A DNA stretch of 64,000 nucleotides from contig JBCCRO010000019.1 of NCBI GenBank assembly GCA_039201605.1, positions 35,155 through 99,154 on the forward strand, written 5' to 3'. Made by a program: the position numbers and the translations under genes. This DNA comes from CADEDH01 sp039201605. GTDB lineage: Bacteria; Actinomycetota; Acidimicrobiia; Acidimicrobiales; SZUA-35. The notes under the pieces were generated by a model. That model was given only the letters and a program-made list of their open reading frames with translations. It did not search any database and was not told the DNA's origin. How positions within the stretch are numbered: the first letter of the stretch is position 1; every line of letters starts with the position of its first letter. Of the stretch, positions 49,547 to 59,155 are shown in pieces.

Positions 49547-50005
49547 ATGCAACCCCTCCCTCCGGAGGTCCGCCGCCTGTGGCGGATCTCGGCGATCGGT
49601 CTGGCGGCGGGCCTGGCGGTGGCCGTGGGCGTCGTCGATTTCTTCATCCTGCAGGAGAACGACGCGGTCCTCCCCCCGGCCGTGCTCCCGATCGCGGTGT
49701 TCATCGTGGTCGGCGGACTGGGCGTCGTCATCGCCGACGCCTACTACCACCGGTGGCGCTTCGAGCTCACCGAGGACTGGATCCAGGCCCGGTGGGGCGT
49801 GATCGGTCGGCGGACGGCCACCGTCCCCCGCAACCGGGTGCAGACGGTCACCAGTGAGAACGGCCCCATCGACCGCCTGCTCGGTCTCACCTCGATCACG
49901 GTCCACACCGCAGGCGTCGGTGCCCCCAACCTCGACATCCCCCACCTCGATGACGGCACCGTCGAGTGGCTACGCAGCGAACTGGCCCGTGGCGCCGTCA
50001 CCTGA
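49547..50005 (+). CDS. Bacterial PH-domain membrane protein (YdbS-like)
   Basis: 152 residues from ATG 49547. Two N-terminal helices (WRISAIGLAAGLAVAVGVVD and VLPIAVFIVVGGLGVVIAD) are followed by a bPH2 domain (WRFELTEDWIQARWGVIGRR, VPRNRVQTVTSENGPIDRL, GLTSITVHTAGVGAPNLDI). It pairs with the larger PH protein downstream, which starts 17 nt before its stop. In Bacillus the YdbST pair works against toxic peptides; the role here is inferred as membrane stress or antimicrobial tolerance. Confidence 0.85.
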   Translation: MQPLPPEVRRLWRISAIGLAAGLAVAVGVVDFFILQENDAVLPPAVLPIAVFIVVGGLGVVIADAYYHRWRFELTEDWIQARWGVIGRRTATVPRNRVQTVTSENGPIDRLLGLTSITVHTAGVGAPNLDIPHLDDGTVEWLRSELARGAVT

Positions 50006-51806
50006 CGACCCCGACCTCGACGAATCGCCCGCCGGGCCACCGGTCGAACCACCCGCGATCCCATCGAGGGAGGAGCCATCGACCGACGTCGGCCCCGCCG
50101 AGGCGGTTACCGACCCGGCGCCCCACGCAGCGCCGACCGCCACCCCGGAGGAGCTCGGCGAGTCATCGGCGGAGTCGGCCGACGGCGACGACCCCGAGAG
50201 CCTCGACTGGCGTCGCCCGCACCCGTTCACGATCGTGTTCGAGTTCGGCAACGCGCTCCGCAGTCTCCTGTTCCCGCTGGCCCTCGTCGGGCTCGGCGGC
50301 GACTTCTTCAGTTTCGAGAGCTTCACCCAGCCGGACTTCGGCCTGTCGGTCGAACTCGTCGTGGTGTTCGCTCCGGTGGTCGCCGCCATCGCCCGCTGGT
50401 ACACCACCCGGTACGCCCTCGGGGCCGAGTCGATCCACCACCGCTACGGCCTGCTCCGTCGCCGCAAGCAGGTCCTCCCCCGGGCCAACGTCCAGAACGT
50501 CTCGACCAAGGCCGGACTCATCGCCCGCATCGGGTCGATGGTGGAGCTCCAGATCAGCGACGCCTCCGCCACCGGCGACATCAAGATCCGCCTCGTCACC
50601 GTCGGCGAGGCGGAACGGCTGACGGCCCTGCTCCGCTCCGACGGCCTCGGCTACGACGACCTCCTCCCCGCCGATGCGTCGGGCGTCGACACCGGATGGT
50701 TGACGGCCGAGGGTGGCGTCCCCGGCGGCGGGAGCGTCGACACCGACGCTGGAACAAGGGCCGCGGTGCCCGGGGCCGGGGCCGGGGGGACCCTCGTCGA
50801 CGGTGCATCACCGATAGGCGGGGCGGCACCGGTCGGCCCGCCGGTGACCCGGGCCGCCGACGTCGAGCCGTCGCTGGGCGACCTGGCCCGGGCCGAGCTG
50901 CTGTCGATAAAGACCGTCACCGGCGTCCTCGGCGTGCTGATCGCCCCGATCATCGTCTTCGCCCTCGGCCGACGGTTCGATCTCGAGGTGGTTGAGCGCT
51001 GGCCGTGGGTCGTGCTCCTGCCGCCGCTCGGGCTGATCGTGCTCACCGCCACCGACCTGGTGTTCCGCCTCCTGACCTTCGGGGGGTACCAGCTCCGGGT
51101 CGAACCCGACCGGCTTCGGATCCAGGCCGGCCTCATCACCGAGGCCAAGATCACCACCCGACGCGAACGGATCCAGCAGATCGAGGTCCAGCGGGATCTC
51201 GTCCAGCGGCGCTACGACATCGAGCGGGTCCGCTACGAGACGGCCGACATCGACCTCCAGGGCACGGCGGCGACGTCGTTCCTCGACCCGGCGGCCACCA
51301 CCGACGAGTGGCTCCGCCTCACCGAGCTGGCCATCGGGCCCACGGCCCTTCGGGAGACCGACCTGCGGCCCGTCAGTCGGCTGACCGTGCGCCGTGCCAC
51401 CATCCGTGCCATTCCCAACGTGGTGATCACGTCCGCCCTCAGCGGGGTTCTGTCACTGTGGTTGGTCCCGGTGGTGGCCGTCGTCGCCACCGTCATCGCC
51501 TGGCGCTACGCCGTAGCCCGGTACCGGGCACTGGGCTGGACCATGGACGACGAGCACTACCTGGTCCGAAGCGGCGTGTTGCTCAACACGCTGCATCTGG
51601 TCCGCCTCGACAAGGTGCAGGCGGTCCGTACCCGGGCCACGTTCTTCCAGCGCCGACTCGAGCTGGCCGACGTCCGGGTGTCGACGGCCGGCGTCGGCGT
51701 CGTCGGCCTGGTGACGATCCCCGATCTCCCGTTGGCCGAGGCCGAGGAGCTCCTGGCGGCGCTGGCCCATCGTTCGGCCCGCACCCCGCTGGCCGACACC
51801 CTCTGA
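49989..51806 (+). CDS. Multi-domain bacterial PH-domain membrane protein (YdbT-like)
   Basis: 605 residues from GTG 49989, overlapping the preceding gene by 17 nt. An acidic/Pro-rich ~60-residue N-terminus, then pairs of membrane helices alternating with bPH2 domains (ARWYTTRYALGAESIHHRYG and RANVQNVSTKAG; GYQLRVEPDRLRIQAGLITE; HYLVRSGVLLNTLHLVRLDK and VQAVRTRATFFQRRLELADV). A Gly/Ala-rich loop (~270-310) precedes the second half. Three bPH2 modules, like YdbT. Likely an integral-membrane complex with the upstream protein. Confidence 0.85.
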   Translation: MAPSPDDPDLDESPAGPPVEPPAIPSREEPSTDVGPAEAVTDPAPHAAPTATPEELGESSAESADGDDPESLDWRRPHPFTIVFEFGNALRSLLFPLALVGLGGDFFSFESFTQPDFGLSVELVVVFAPVVAAIARWYTTRYALGAESIHHRYGLLRRRKQVLPRANVQNVSTKAGLIARIGSMVELQISDASATGDIKIRLVTVGEAERLTALLRSDGLGYDDLLPADASGVDTGWLTAEGGVPGGGSVDTDAGTRAAVPGAGAGGTLVDGASPIGGAAPVGPPVTRAADVEPSLGDLARAELLSIKTVTGVLGVLIAPIIVFALGRRFDLEVVERWPWVVLLPPLGLIVLTATDLVFRLLTFGGYQLRVEPDRLRIQAGLITEAKITTRRERIQQIEVQRDLVQRRYDIERVRYETADIDLQGTAATSFLDPAATTDEWLRLTELAIGPTALRETDLRPVSRLTVRRATIRAIPNVVITSALSGVLSLWLVPVVAVVATVIAWRYAVARYRALGWTMDDEHYLVRSGVLLNTLHLVRLDKVQAVRTRATFFQRRLELADVRVSTAGVGVVGLVTIPDLPLAEAEELLAALAHRSARTPLADTL

Positions 51807-51882
51807 ACACCTCTGGGTCGATCATGTCGAGGTTGCCAGCCGAGTGGTCGGTCACGCTCGGGCGAGCCGTCGCCGGGCGCCG

Positions 51883-52176
51883 TCAGCGCAGGCGGTCGGC
51901 GAAGGGCCGCCTACCCCGGGACAGGCCGAACAGGTAGTAGTAGAACGTCCCGATCAGGATCGACACGACGAAGCGGACGAAGGTGGCTGAGAGGTCGCCG
52001 TCGACAACCGCCTGGGCTGTGAGCCACGAACCTGCGAGCACGGCTACCGCCAAACCGGTCGCTGTCACCAGAGTCACCAGTGACACCCAGTCACCTCCGT
52101 CTGCAATCGTCCTCCACGCCGCCAGCCTCCGAACGTATCGCCTGGCCGGAGGTGGTGATAGAGCATGCTTGCCCAT
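51883..52176 (-). CDS. Small membrane protein, unknown
   Basis: 97 residues from ATG 52176. Two membrane helices (WVSLVTLVTATGLAVAVLAG and FVRFVVSILIGTFYYYLFG) with a basic N-terminus (MGKHALSPPPARRYVRRLAA) and a short basic C-terminal tail (LSRGRRPFADRLR). Coding is supported by the composition and aromatic-belt residues. It converges with the PH-domain gene (gap ~77 bp) and is divergent from the metallo-hydrolase gene. Confidence 0.55.
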   Translation of the reverse strand: MGKHALSPPPARRYVRRLAAWRTIADGGDWVSLVTLVTATGLAVAVLAGSWLTAQAVVDGDLSATFVRFVVSILIGTFYYYLFGLSRGRRPFADRLR

Positions 52177-52240
52177 GCATCTACCGAGAGTGGAGGGGGT
52201 GGCCGACGCCTCGACGAGGCAGGGGTGAGACCGCCCCGAG

Positions 52241-52246
52241 TAGGGT
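52241..52246 (+). promoter_or_regulatory. Leaderless -10 box for the metallo-hydrolase gene
   Basis: TAGGGT with a 6-nt spacer to ATG 52253. Confidence 0.45.
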
Positions 52247-52252
52247 CCCGAC

Positions 52253-52873
52253 ATGGCCGAGACCCCGCAGACCATGCATTGGTCCGACACCGATGCCGAG
52301 GTCCACAAGGTGGTCGTCGGCCCCGTCGACAACAACGTGTTCGTCATCCGCTGCCGCCACACCGGCGAGGCCGTCCTCCTCGACGCCGCCAACGAACACG
52401 AACTGCTCCTCGACCTGTGCCGCACGCTCGGCGTGCGCACCGTGCTGGAGACGCACGGCCACTGGGACCACATCCAGGCCATTCCCGCCGTGCGCGACGC
52501 CGGCTACGAGGTGGGCGTGACGGCCGCCGACGCCGCCATGCTGCCCTCCTACGACTACCTGCTGGAGGACGACACGATGATCGAGGTCGGTCGCCTGCGA
52601 CTCCACACGATCACCACGCCCGGCCACACCCCCGGCTCGATCTGCTTCCGGCTGGAGGACAAGCCCCTCCTGTTCAGCGGCGACACGCTGTTCCCCGGCG
52701 GCCCCGGCGCCACCCGCTTCGAGGGCGGCGACTTCGACACGATCATCTCCTCGATCGATCGCCGGCTGTTCACCCTGCCGCCCGACACCATCGTGCTGCC
52801 CGGCCACGGCGACGACACCACGATCGGCACCGAACGCCCGCACCTCCAGGAGTGGGTCGATCGGGGCTGGTGA
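52253..52873 (+). CDS. Metallo-beta-lactamase fold hydrolase (glyoxalase II-like)
   Basis: 206 residues from ATG 52253. Metal motif THGHWDHI (HxHxDH), then TTPGHTPGSICF, FSGDTLFPGG (bridging Asp) and LPGHGDDTTI (final His) follow the glyoxalase II/MBL order. It probably hydrolyses a thioester or similar, in the cytosol. It precedes the suf genes by ~85 bp; a functional link is not shown. Confidence 0.9.
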   Translation: MAETPQTMHWSDTDAEVHKVVVGPVDNNVFVIRCRHTGEAVLLDAANEHELLLDLCRTLGVRTVLETHGHWDHIQAIPAVRDAGYEVGVTAADAAMLPSYDYLLEDDTMIEVGRLRLHTITTPGHTPGSICFRLEDKPLLFSGDTLFPGGPGATRFEGGDFDTIISSIDRRLFTLPPDTIVLPGHGDDTTIGTERPHLQEWVDRGW

Positions 52874-52945
52874 ACCGTCGGATACGACGACGTCACACCG
52901 AAATTTCTGAACCGCCGGACATTTCTACTACGCGATTTGTGGAAC

Positions 52946-52951
52946 TAGAAT
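52946..52951 (+). promoter_or_regulatory. Leaderless -10 box for the sufC-sufS-sufU operon
   Basis: TAGAAT with a 7-nt spacer to ATG 52959. Upstream, ATTTCT occurs twice (near 52905 and 52922), possible regulator half-sites, not assigned. Confidence 0.5.
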
Positions 52952-52958
52952 GGAAGCC

Positions 52959-53749
<791 letters not shown>

Positions 53750-53753
<4 letters not shown>

Positions 53754-54994
53754 CCACCCGGACCACCCTCGACGTCGCCTCCATCCGCAAGGACTTCCCC
53801 ATTCTGGACCAGGTCCAGAACGGCAACCGGCTGGCCTTCCTCGATTCCGCCGCCTCGTCCCAACGGCCCCGGCAGGTGCTGGATGCCATGGACGAGCTGT
53901 ACGAGACGTCCTACGCCAACGTGCACCGTGGCGTGTACCAACTGGCCGAGCGCTCGACCAACGCCTACGAGGCGGCCCGCAAGAAGGTGGCCCGCTTCAT
54001 CGGTGCCCCCAGCTCCGACGAGGTCATCTTCACCAAGAACGCCACCGAGGCGATCAACATCGTGGCCGGCAGCTGGGGTCGGGCCAATCTCGGCCCGGGC
54101 GACGCCGTGGTGATCTCGATGATGGAGCACCACGCCAACATCGTCCCCTGGCAGATGCTGGCCGAGGACAAGGGCTTCGAGATCCGCTGGATCCCGGTCA
54201 CCGACGACGGCCTCCTCGACCTCAGCGACCTCGATCGGCTCCTCGACGGGGCGAAGGTGCTGGCCATCACCGCCATGTCCAACGTGCTGGGCACCGTGAA
54301 TCCGGTGGCCGAGCTGACGGCGGCGGCCCGGGACAAGGGCGCCATCAGCGTGGTCGACGCCTGCCAGTGGGTACCCCACCTGCCCACCGACGTGGTGGAG
54401 ATGGGGGCGGACTTCGTCGCCTTCAGCGGCCACAAGATGCTCGGCCCGTCGGGCATCGGGGTGCTGTGGGGGCGGATGGAGCTGCTCGACGCCATGCCTC
54501 CGTTCCTCGGTGGTGGCGGCATGATCCTCAACGTGACGACCGACGGCTTCCTACCCGACGCCGTGCCCTCCCGCTTCGAGGCGGGAACGCCCCCGATCGC
54601 CGAGGCGGTCGGGCTGGGCGCCGCCGTCGACTACCTGGAGCGGCTCGGCATGGACGAGGTGCGCCGCCACGAGGTGGAGCTCACCGGCTACGCCCTGCGG
54701 ACCCTGGCGGCCGAGCTGGGTGACGACCTCGTCATCCACGGTCCGTCGGAGCCTGCGGCCAGGGGCGGCGTGCTGTCGCTCGACCTTCGGGATGTACACG
54801 CCCACGACGTCAGCCAGGTGCTGGACGAGCATGCGGTGTGCATCCGTCCCGGCCACCACTGCGCCAAGCCGTTGATGCGCCACTTGGGGGTTTCGGCCAC
54901 CGCTCGGGCAAGCTTCTACGTGTACAACGACACCGACGATGTCGATGCCCTGGTCGCCGCGCTGAAGGCGGCCCGGGACTTCTTCGCCCTCTAG
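53750..54994 (+). CDS. sufS: Cysteine desulfurase SufS
   Basis: 414 residues; ATG 53750 overlaps sufC. PLP-site Lys in FSGHKMLGPSG, substrate His in MMEHHANIVPW, and the active-site cysteine near the C-terminus in RPGHHCAKPLMRH. It takes sulfur from cysteine to form an enzyme persulfide that SufU accepts. Cytosolic. Confidence 0.95.
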
Positions 54995-55029
54995 ACCGGG
55001 TCACCCCGACCGGAAAGGTACCGATTCCT

Positions 55030-55533
55030 GTGTCAGGACTCGAAGATCTTTATCGCGAGATCATCCTCGACCACTACCGCAGCCCCCGCAATCGGGGGGA
55101 GCTGGAGTCGCCCCCCGCCCATCGCACCGAGGGGTTCAACCCACTGTGCGGTGACGAGGTCGTCGTGTTCGTCGACATCGACGACGACGGCAGGATCACC
55201 GACATCAAGATCGGCGGCCAGGGCTGCTCGATCTCCCAGTCGTCGGCGTCGATGATGTCGGCCGCCATCAAGGGCAGGACGGTCGACGAGGCCCGCGAGC
55301 TCACCGACACGTTCAAGGCCATGATGTCGATCCACGAGACCGACATCGGAGGCGACGGCAGCGAGGCCGAGGCCAGCGGCGAGGCCAACAGCGAACTCAA
55401 GCTGGGCGACCTGGAGGCCCTGCGGGGTGTGGTGAAGTTCCCGGTGCGGATCAAGTGCGCCACCCTGAGCTGGAACACCCTGGCCCAGGCCATGGACGAG
55501 GTCGCCACCGGCGCCGGCTCGTCGGCGGAGTAA
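55030..55533 (+). CDS. sufU: Fe-S assembly scaffold/sulfur-transfer protein SufU
   Basis: 167 residues from GTG 55030, 35 bp after sufS. Zinc-ligand set Cys40 (NPLCGDE, with Asp42), Cys66 (GQGCSIS) and Cys143 (RIKCATLSW) is complete. SufU takes sulfur from SufS in SUF systems of Gram-positive bacteria. The acidic insert at ~105-125 (GGDGSEAEASGEANSE) is unusual; it lies before the third Cys and may be flexible. Confidence 0.93.
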   Translation: MSGLEDLYREIILDHYRSPRNRGELESPPAHRTEGFNPLCGDEVVVFVDIDDDGRITDIKIGGQGCSISQSSASMMSAAIKGRTVDEARELTDTFKAMMSIHETDIGGDGSEAEASGEANSELKLGDLEALRGVVKFPVRIKCATLSWNTLAQAMDEVATGAGSSAE

Positions 55534-55541
55534 GACCCAAC

Positions 55542-56243
55542 GTGACCGAGGCCAAGCGACCCCCCTCCCCCATCGACCAGGTCTTCCTCACCGACGATCC
55601 CGACGCCGGCGATCTGATCCTGGTACGCCACGGCCAACAGCAGTGGCCCGATCCCGAGACGTCGACCACCGGCGACTGGATCGACCCTCCGCTATCGGAG
55701 CTGGGTCGGAACCAGGCCGAGGCGGTCGGCCGGTACCTGGCCGACGAGGTGCCTTCGGCCGTCTACAGCTCGCACCTGCTGCGGGCCAACGACACCGGGC
55801 TGGCGATCGCCGCCCACCACGGGCTCGACGTGCACGTCATCGAGGACCTGGAGGAGATCAAGATGTTCGGCGATCTGCCGCCGGACAAGCGGGCGGTCGA
55901 CACCGTGGGCGAGCTGGCCCTCGACGGGATGCGTCGTCGCTTCATGCAGACCCGTAGCTGGGACTCGTACTCCCACACCGAGTCGTCGGCCGATTTCAAC
56001 CGCAGGATCGGGTTCTCGGTCGAGGGCATCTTGGCCGCCCACCCCGGTGAGACCGTGATCGTGGCCTGCCATGGCGGGGTGATCAACATCGTCCTGGCCC
56101 AGATCATCGGGCTCGACGTGGACTTCATCTTCCGCCCCGCCCACGCCTCGGTCCACCGGTTCCGGTTCAAGGGGATCAACCGGGTGGTCGAGTCGGTCAA
56201 CGAGCAGCGGTTCCTGCGGACCGAAGGCCTCCTCAGCCACTGA
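55542..56243 (+). CDS. Histidine phosphatase-family protein
   Basis: 233 residues from GTG 55542, 8 bp after sufU and probably in the same operon. RHG motif in LILVRHGQQQW (~28-38), YSSHLLRANDTG, and VACHGGVINI (second His) fit the phosphoglycerate mutase-like branch. An extra acidic/Met-rich segment lies at ~105-125. Acts on a small phosphate ester or phosphoprotein; substrate unknown. There is no obvious reason for the link with SUF. Confidence 0.85.
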   Translation: MTEAKRPPSPIDQVFLTDDPDAGDLILVRHGQQQWPDPETSTTGDWIDPPLSELGRNQAEAVGRYLADEVPSAVYSSHLLRANDTGLAIAAHHGLDVHVIEDLEEIKMFGDLPPDKRAVDTVGELALDGMRRRFMQTRSWDSYSHTESSADFNRRIGFSVEGILAAHPGETVIVACHGGVINIVLAQIIGLDVDFIFRPAHASVHRFRFKGINRVVESVNEQRFLRTEGLLSH

Positions 56244-56321
56244 TCGACGAGCGGTCGAATCGGTCGGGCTCGGACCTGGCCGGCTCGGCAGGTCGCACAC
56301 CGCCTACGGTCGCGGTCGTAC

Positions 56322-56327
56322 TAGCGT
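56322..56327 (+). promoter_or_regulatory. Leaderless -10 box for the membrane protein at 56334
   Basis: TAGCGT with a 6-nt spacer to ATG 56334. Confidence 0.4.
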
Positions 56328-56333
56328 CGGCCC

Positions 56334-56735
56334 ATGGCGACGACGCTACGGACGAGGTCCTGGCTGATCGCTGTCGTCGCCTGTGGGGTTGCGGGCACCG
56401 TCCTCGCCCTCGTCTGCGGCACCATCGCCTTCTTCGTCCTGCACTTCAGTTGCGGCGGCGACGGCGGTGCCTCCTACGCCGCCGCCTGGCCATACGGCCG
56501 GCTGTGCGCCTCCGGGGCGGTGGAGGTGTGGGCCGCGATCATCTGGGTGGTGCCCCCGGTGTTGGTCGCGGCCGGCACCGTCGCCGCCGTCGTCCGCCGA
56601 CGGATCGAGCCCCTGATCGTCGCCGGCGCCATCGCCATCGGCCTGCTGGCGACGACGGCGGCGGTGACCCTGTTCACCCCCTACCAGTGCTCACAAGCCC
56701 AACGCGAGGCCGGGGCCGACTGCGTCGCCACCTGA
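56334..56735 (+). CDS. Membrane protein with Cys-containing loops
   Basis: 133 residues from ATG 56334. Three or four hydrophobic helices (WLIAVVACGVAGTVLALVCG, VWAAIIWVVPPVLVAAGTVA, IEPLIVAGAIAIGLLATTAA). Cysteines in the FSCGGDGGASY loop, the YGRLCASG segment and the C-terminal YQCSQAQREAGADCVAT could form external disulfides. Function unknown. It is monocistronic and leaderless. Confidence 0.65.
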   Translation: MATTLRTRSWLIAVVACGVAGTVLALVCGTIAFFVLHFSCGGDGGASYAAAWPYGRLCASGAVEVWAAIIWVVPPVLVAAGTVAAVVRRRIEPLIVAGAIAIGLLATTAAVTLFTPYQCSQAQREAGADCVAT

Positions 56736-56819
56736 CCCGACGCCTCCCCCATCTGGCCGTGGCCCACCCGTGGTGTCTAACGTCGGATCCCGATCCAGCG
56801 GGCCAAGGGAGCTGCCACC

Positions 56820-57473
56820 ATGAACCTCAACCTCAGTGCCGACGACGTTCTGCGGACGACCCGAGCCGTGCGCAAACGCCTCGACTTCGACAAGCCGGTC
56901 GAGCTCGACGTGATCAAGGAGTGCCTGGAGTACGCGGTCCAGGCCCCCACCGGGTCGAACATGCAGGGGTGGCAGTGGCTGGTGGTGACCGACGAGGAGA
57001 AGCGGAAGGGTCTGGCCGACCTCTACCGACAGGGCTGGGCCCAGTACGTCAACATGGACGGCGCCGCCCACAACATCACGGGCGACAACGCCACCCAGCA
57101 GGAGCGCGTCGTCGACTCCGCCACCTACCTGTCGGAGAACTTCGAGAAGGTCCCGGCCATGCTCATCCCGTGCCTACCCGGTCGTTTCGAGGGCATGCCC
57201 AACATGGCGACGGCCTCGCTGTTCGGTTCGATCCTGCCCGGGGCGTGGAGCTTCATGCTGGCCGCCCGAGAGCGGGGCCTCGGCACCGCCTGGACCACGA
57301 TCCACCTGATGTTCGAGGAGCAGGCGGCCGAGCTCCTCGGCATCCCCTACGCCGAGGTCACCCAGTGCGCCCTGATCACCATCGGCTACACCAAGGGCAC
57401 CGACTTCAACCCGGCGAAACGGCCCCCGATCGAGACCGTCATGCATGTCGATGGTTGGGGCAATCGCCCCTGA
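56820..57473 (+). CDS. Nitroreductase-family FMN oxidoreductase
   Basis: 217 residues from ATG 56820 with AAGGGAG 9 nt upstream. The N-terminal TTRAVRKRLDFDKPVE and QAPTGSNMQGWQW motif positions (FMN contacts) and the C-terminal ALITIGYTKGTDFNPAKRPP place it in the nitroreductase superfamily. It reduces nitro compounds, quinones or enones with NAD(P)H and FMN, or has another flavin role. Alone on the plus strand. Confidence 0.88.
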   Translation: MNLNLSADDVLRTTRAVRKRLDFDKPVELDVIKECLEYAVQAPTGSNMQGWQWLVVTDEEKRKGLADLYRQGWAQYVNMDGAAHNITGDNATQQERVVDSATYLSENFEKVPAMLIPCLPGRFEGMPNMATASLFGSILPGAWSFMLAARERGLGTAWTTIHLMFEEQAAELLGIPYAEVTQCALITIGYTKGTDFNPAKRPPIETVMHVDGWGNRP

Positions 57474-57549
57474 TCAGGGGGTATGTGACAACGGGTACGA
57501 ATTCCCGATTTGGGCGTATCTTCGTGACCGCCGGCACGTCATCTCCGAT

Positions 57550-57816
57550 GTGGAAACACTGACGAAGCCCAAGACCACCGCCCACCGCAACGCCCTGTTC
57601 GATGCCGAGCTCGATCGGCTGGAGGAACTCCTCGACGGCCAGATGCTCGTGTCCCAGGACCGCTGTATCGACGCCCTGCTCGACGTGTACAACGCCGCCC
57701 CCGGCAAGCTGGCCCGCCAGCTGGTCGGCGAGATGATCAGCGACATCCGATTCGTGAAGGCCGTCCGGGCCGACACGATGCTCGACGACCTCGCCGTGCT
57801 CAAGCGGTACTGCTAG
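57550..57816 (+). CDS. Small hypothetical helical protein
   Basis: About 88 residues from GTG 57550; the open frame begins at 57445 inside the nitroreductase gene. The core is amphipathic helix (ALFDAELDRLEELLDGQMLV, CIDALLDVYNAAPGKLAR, IRFVKAVRADTMLDDLAVL). A possible -10, TATCTT (57517-57522), would give a ~20-nt leader. I do not recognise the family. Confidence 0.6.
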   Translation: METLTKPKTTAHRNALFDAELDRLEELLDGQMLVSQDRCIDALLDVYNAAPGKLARQLVGEMISDIRFVKAVRADTMLDDLAVLKRYC

Positions 57817-57912
57817 TGAACCCGGCGGGACGAGAACCCTTCGGCGTCCGCCGCCCCGACCGGGGGACGGTGCCCGGAGCTCCGGCCAGGAAGTGGCGGC
57901 GTATGGAGCCGG

Positions 57913-58227
57913 TCAGGTCCCGTGGGCCTCGGCTCCCGAACGCTGCGCCGCCGCCGACATAGCACCGGCCAACTCGAGGTCGTAGCTCGTGAGCCCACCG
58001 GCGTCGTGGGTGGTCAGGTCGATCGACACCCGGTTGTAGACGTTCGACCACTCCGGATGGTGGTTGCGCTTCTCGGCGTGGATGGCGGCCTCGGTCATGA
58101 AGGCGAAGGCGGCGGCGAAATCGGCGAAACGGTACTCGACATGGATCGTGTCGCCCCGGCGCTCCCAGCCCGGGAGCCCGGCCAGGCCGGCGGTCACCTC
58201 GTCGTCGGTCAACAGTTCGGGAACCAT
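57913..58227 (-). CDS. Pterin-4a-carbinolamine dehydratase
   Basis: 104 residues from ATG 58227, 2 bp after the sufC-2 stop. The family core is clear: LTDDEVTAGLAGLPGW, the helix AFAFMTEAAIHAEKRNHHPEW with its active-site His pair, and VYNRVSIDLTTHDAGGLTS. It dehydrates 4a-hydroxytetrahydrobiopterin; in many bacteria the role is a moonlighting or pterin-linked one. It ends the suf minus-strand operon. Confidence 0.92.
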   Translation of the reverse strand: MVPELLTDDEVTAGLAGLPGWERRGDTIHVEYRFADFAAAFAFMTEAAIHAEKRNHHPEWSNVYNRVSIDLTTHDAGGLTSYDLELAGAMSAAAQRSGAEAHGT

Positions 58228-58229
58228 GG

Positions 58230-59024
58230 TCAGGCCAGTGGGTCGGCGAAGGGATCTTCGGCGGCGGCCGCACCCGGCGACGCCCCTACGGGCGACGTCT
58301 CCTCGGCCCACTGGCCGTAGCCCGACGCCTCGAGTTCGTCGGCCAGCTCGGGGCCGCCCGAGGTGACGATGCGGCCCTGGGCCAGCACGTGCACGTGATC
58401 GGGCCGGAGCTCGTTGAGCAGACGGCTGTAATGGGTGATGACGAGCACCCCGAGGCCGTCCTTGGCGGTGGCCTCACCGACCCGGCGAGCCACCTGGCGG
58501 AGGCCGTCGACGTCGAGACCGGAGTCCAGCTCGTCGAGGACGGCGAACGTCGGTCGGAGGGCGGCGAGCTGCAGCGTCTCGTTGCGCTTCTTCTCCCCGC
58601 CGCTGAGATCGACGTTGAGCGGCCGGTCGAGCAGCTTGTCGTCGAAGCCGATGCGTTCGGCCTCGGCCGCCAGCAGGGCGGCCAGCGCATCGCTGTCGTC
58701 CCCGGTCCGACCCGATGCGGTGAGCATGTCGACCAACGACACCCCGGGCACCTCGATCGGATACTGCATGCCGAGGAAGAGCCCGGCCCGGGCCCGCTCC
58801 CACGGGGCGAGGGCGAGCAGATCGGCGCCGTCCAGAGTGGCGCTCCCCCCGGTGACCTCGTAGCCGGGCTTGCCGGCGAGGACGTGGGACAGCGTCGACT
58901 TCCCGGATCCGTTGGGGCCCATGATGGCGTGGACCTCACCCGATCGCAGTTCGAGGTCGAGTCCCTTGAGGATCTCGACCCCGCCGACGACGGCCCGCAG
59001 GCCGCTGATGATCAATTCGCTCAC
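58230..59024 (-). CDS. sufC: Fe-S assembly ATPase SufC (copy 2)
   Basis: 264 residues from GTG 59024, overlapping the 44-residue ORF by GTGA. Walker A GPNGSGKS (36-43), FLGMQYPIEVPGVSL, signature LSGGEKKRNE, Walker B FAVLDELDSGLDV and ITHYSR. Both SufC copies are 264 residues but differ in much of the sequence. It is downstream of sufD and is probably the physiological partner of SufD. The C-terminus adds an Ala/Pro-rich tail (SPVGASPGAAAAEDPFADP). Confidence 0.95.
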   Translation of the reverse strand: MSELIISGLRAVVGGVEILKGLDLELRSGEVHAIMGPNGSGKSTLSHVLAGKPGYEVTGGSATLDGADLLALAPWERARAGLFLGMQYPIEVPGVSLVDMLTASGRTGDDSDALAALLAAEAERIGFDDKLLDRPLNVDLSGGEKKRNETLQLAALRPTFAVLDELDSGLDVDGLRQVARRVGEATAKDGLGVLVITHYSRLLNELRPDHVHVLAQGRIVTSGGPELADELEASGYGQWAEETSPVGASPGAAAAEDPFADPLA

Positions 59025-59155
59025 GAGGAAGCTCCCAGCTCGACTCGGGCCCCGCCGTCGACCACGGAGGCGGCGGCGGTGGACACAGGGATGGTGGCGG
59101 ACGGGCGGACGGGCTCGATCCCGTCGAACCGGTACCGGGCGGTGATGGCGCTCAC
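59021..59155 (-). CDS. 44-residue ORF between sufD and sufC, overlapping both
   Basis: GTG 59155 overlaps the sufD stop (GTGA) and TGA 59023-59021 overlaps the sufC start (GTGA), so translation may be coupled through the operon. The peptide is VSAITARYRFDGIEPVRPSA, then TIPVSTAAASVVDGG and ARVELGASS. It has no Cys and is not a Rieske-type ferredoxin, although a ferredoxin-like gene is often found at this position. Real gene or chance coupling; moderate confidence. Confidence 0.45.
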   Translation of the reverse strand: MSAITARYRFDGIEPVRPSATIPVSTAAASVVDGGARVELGASS

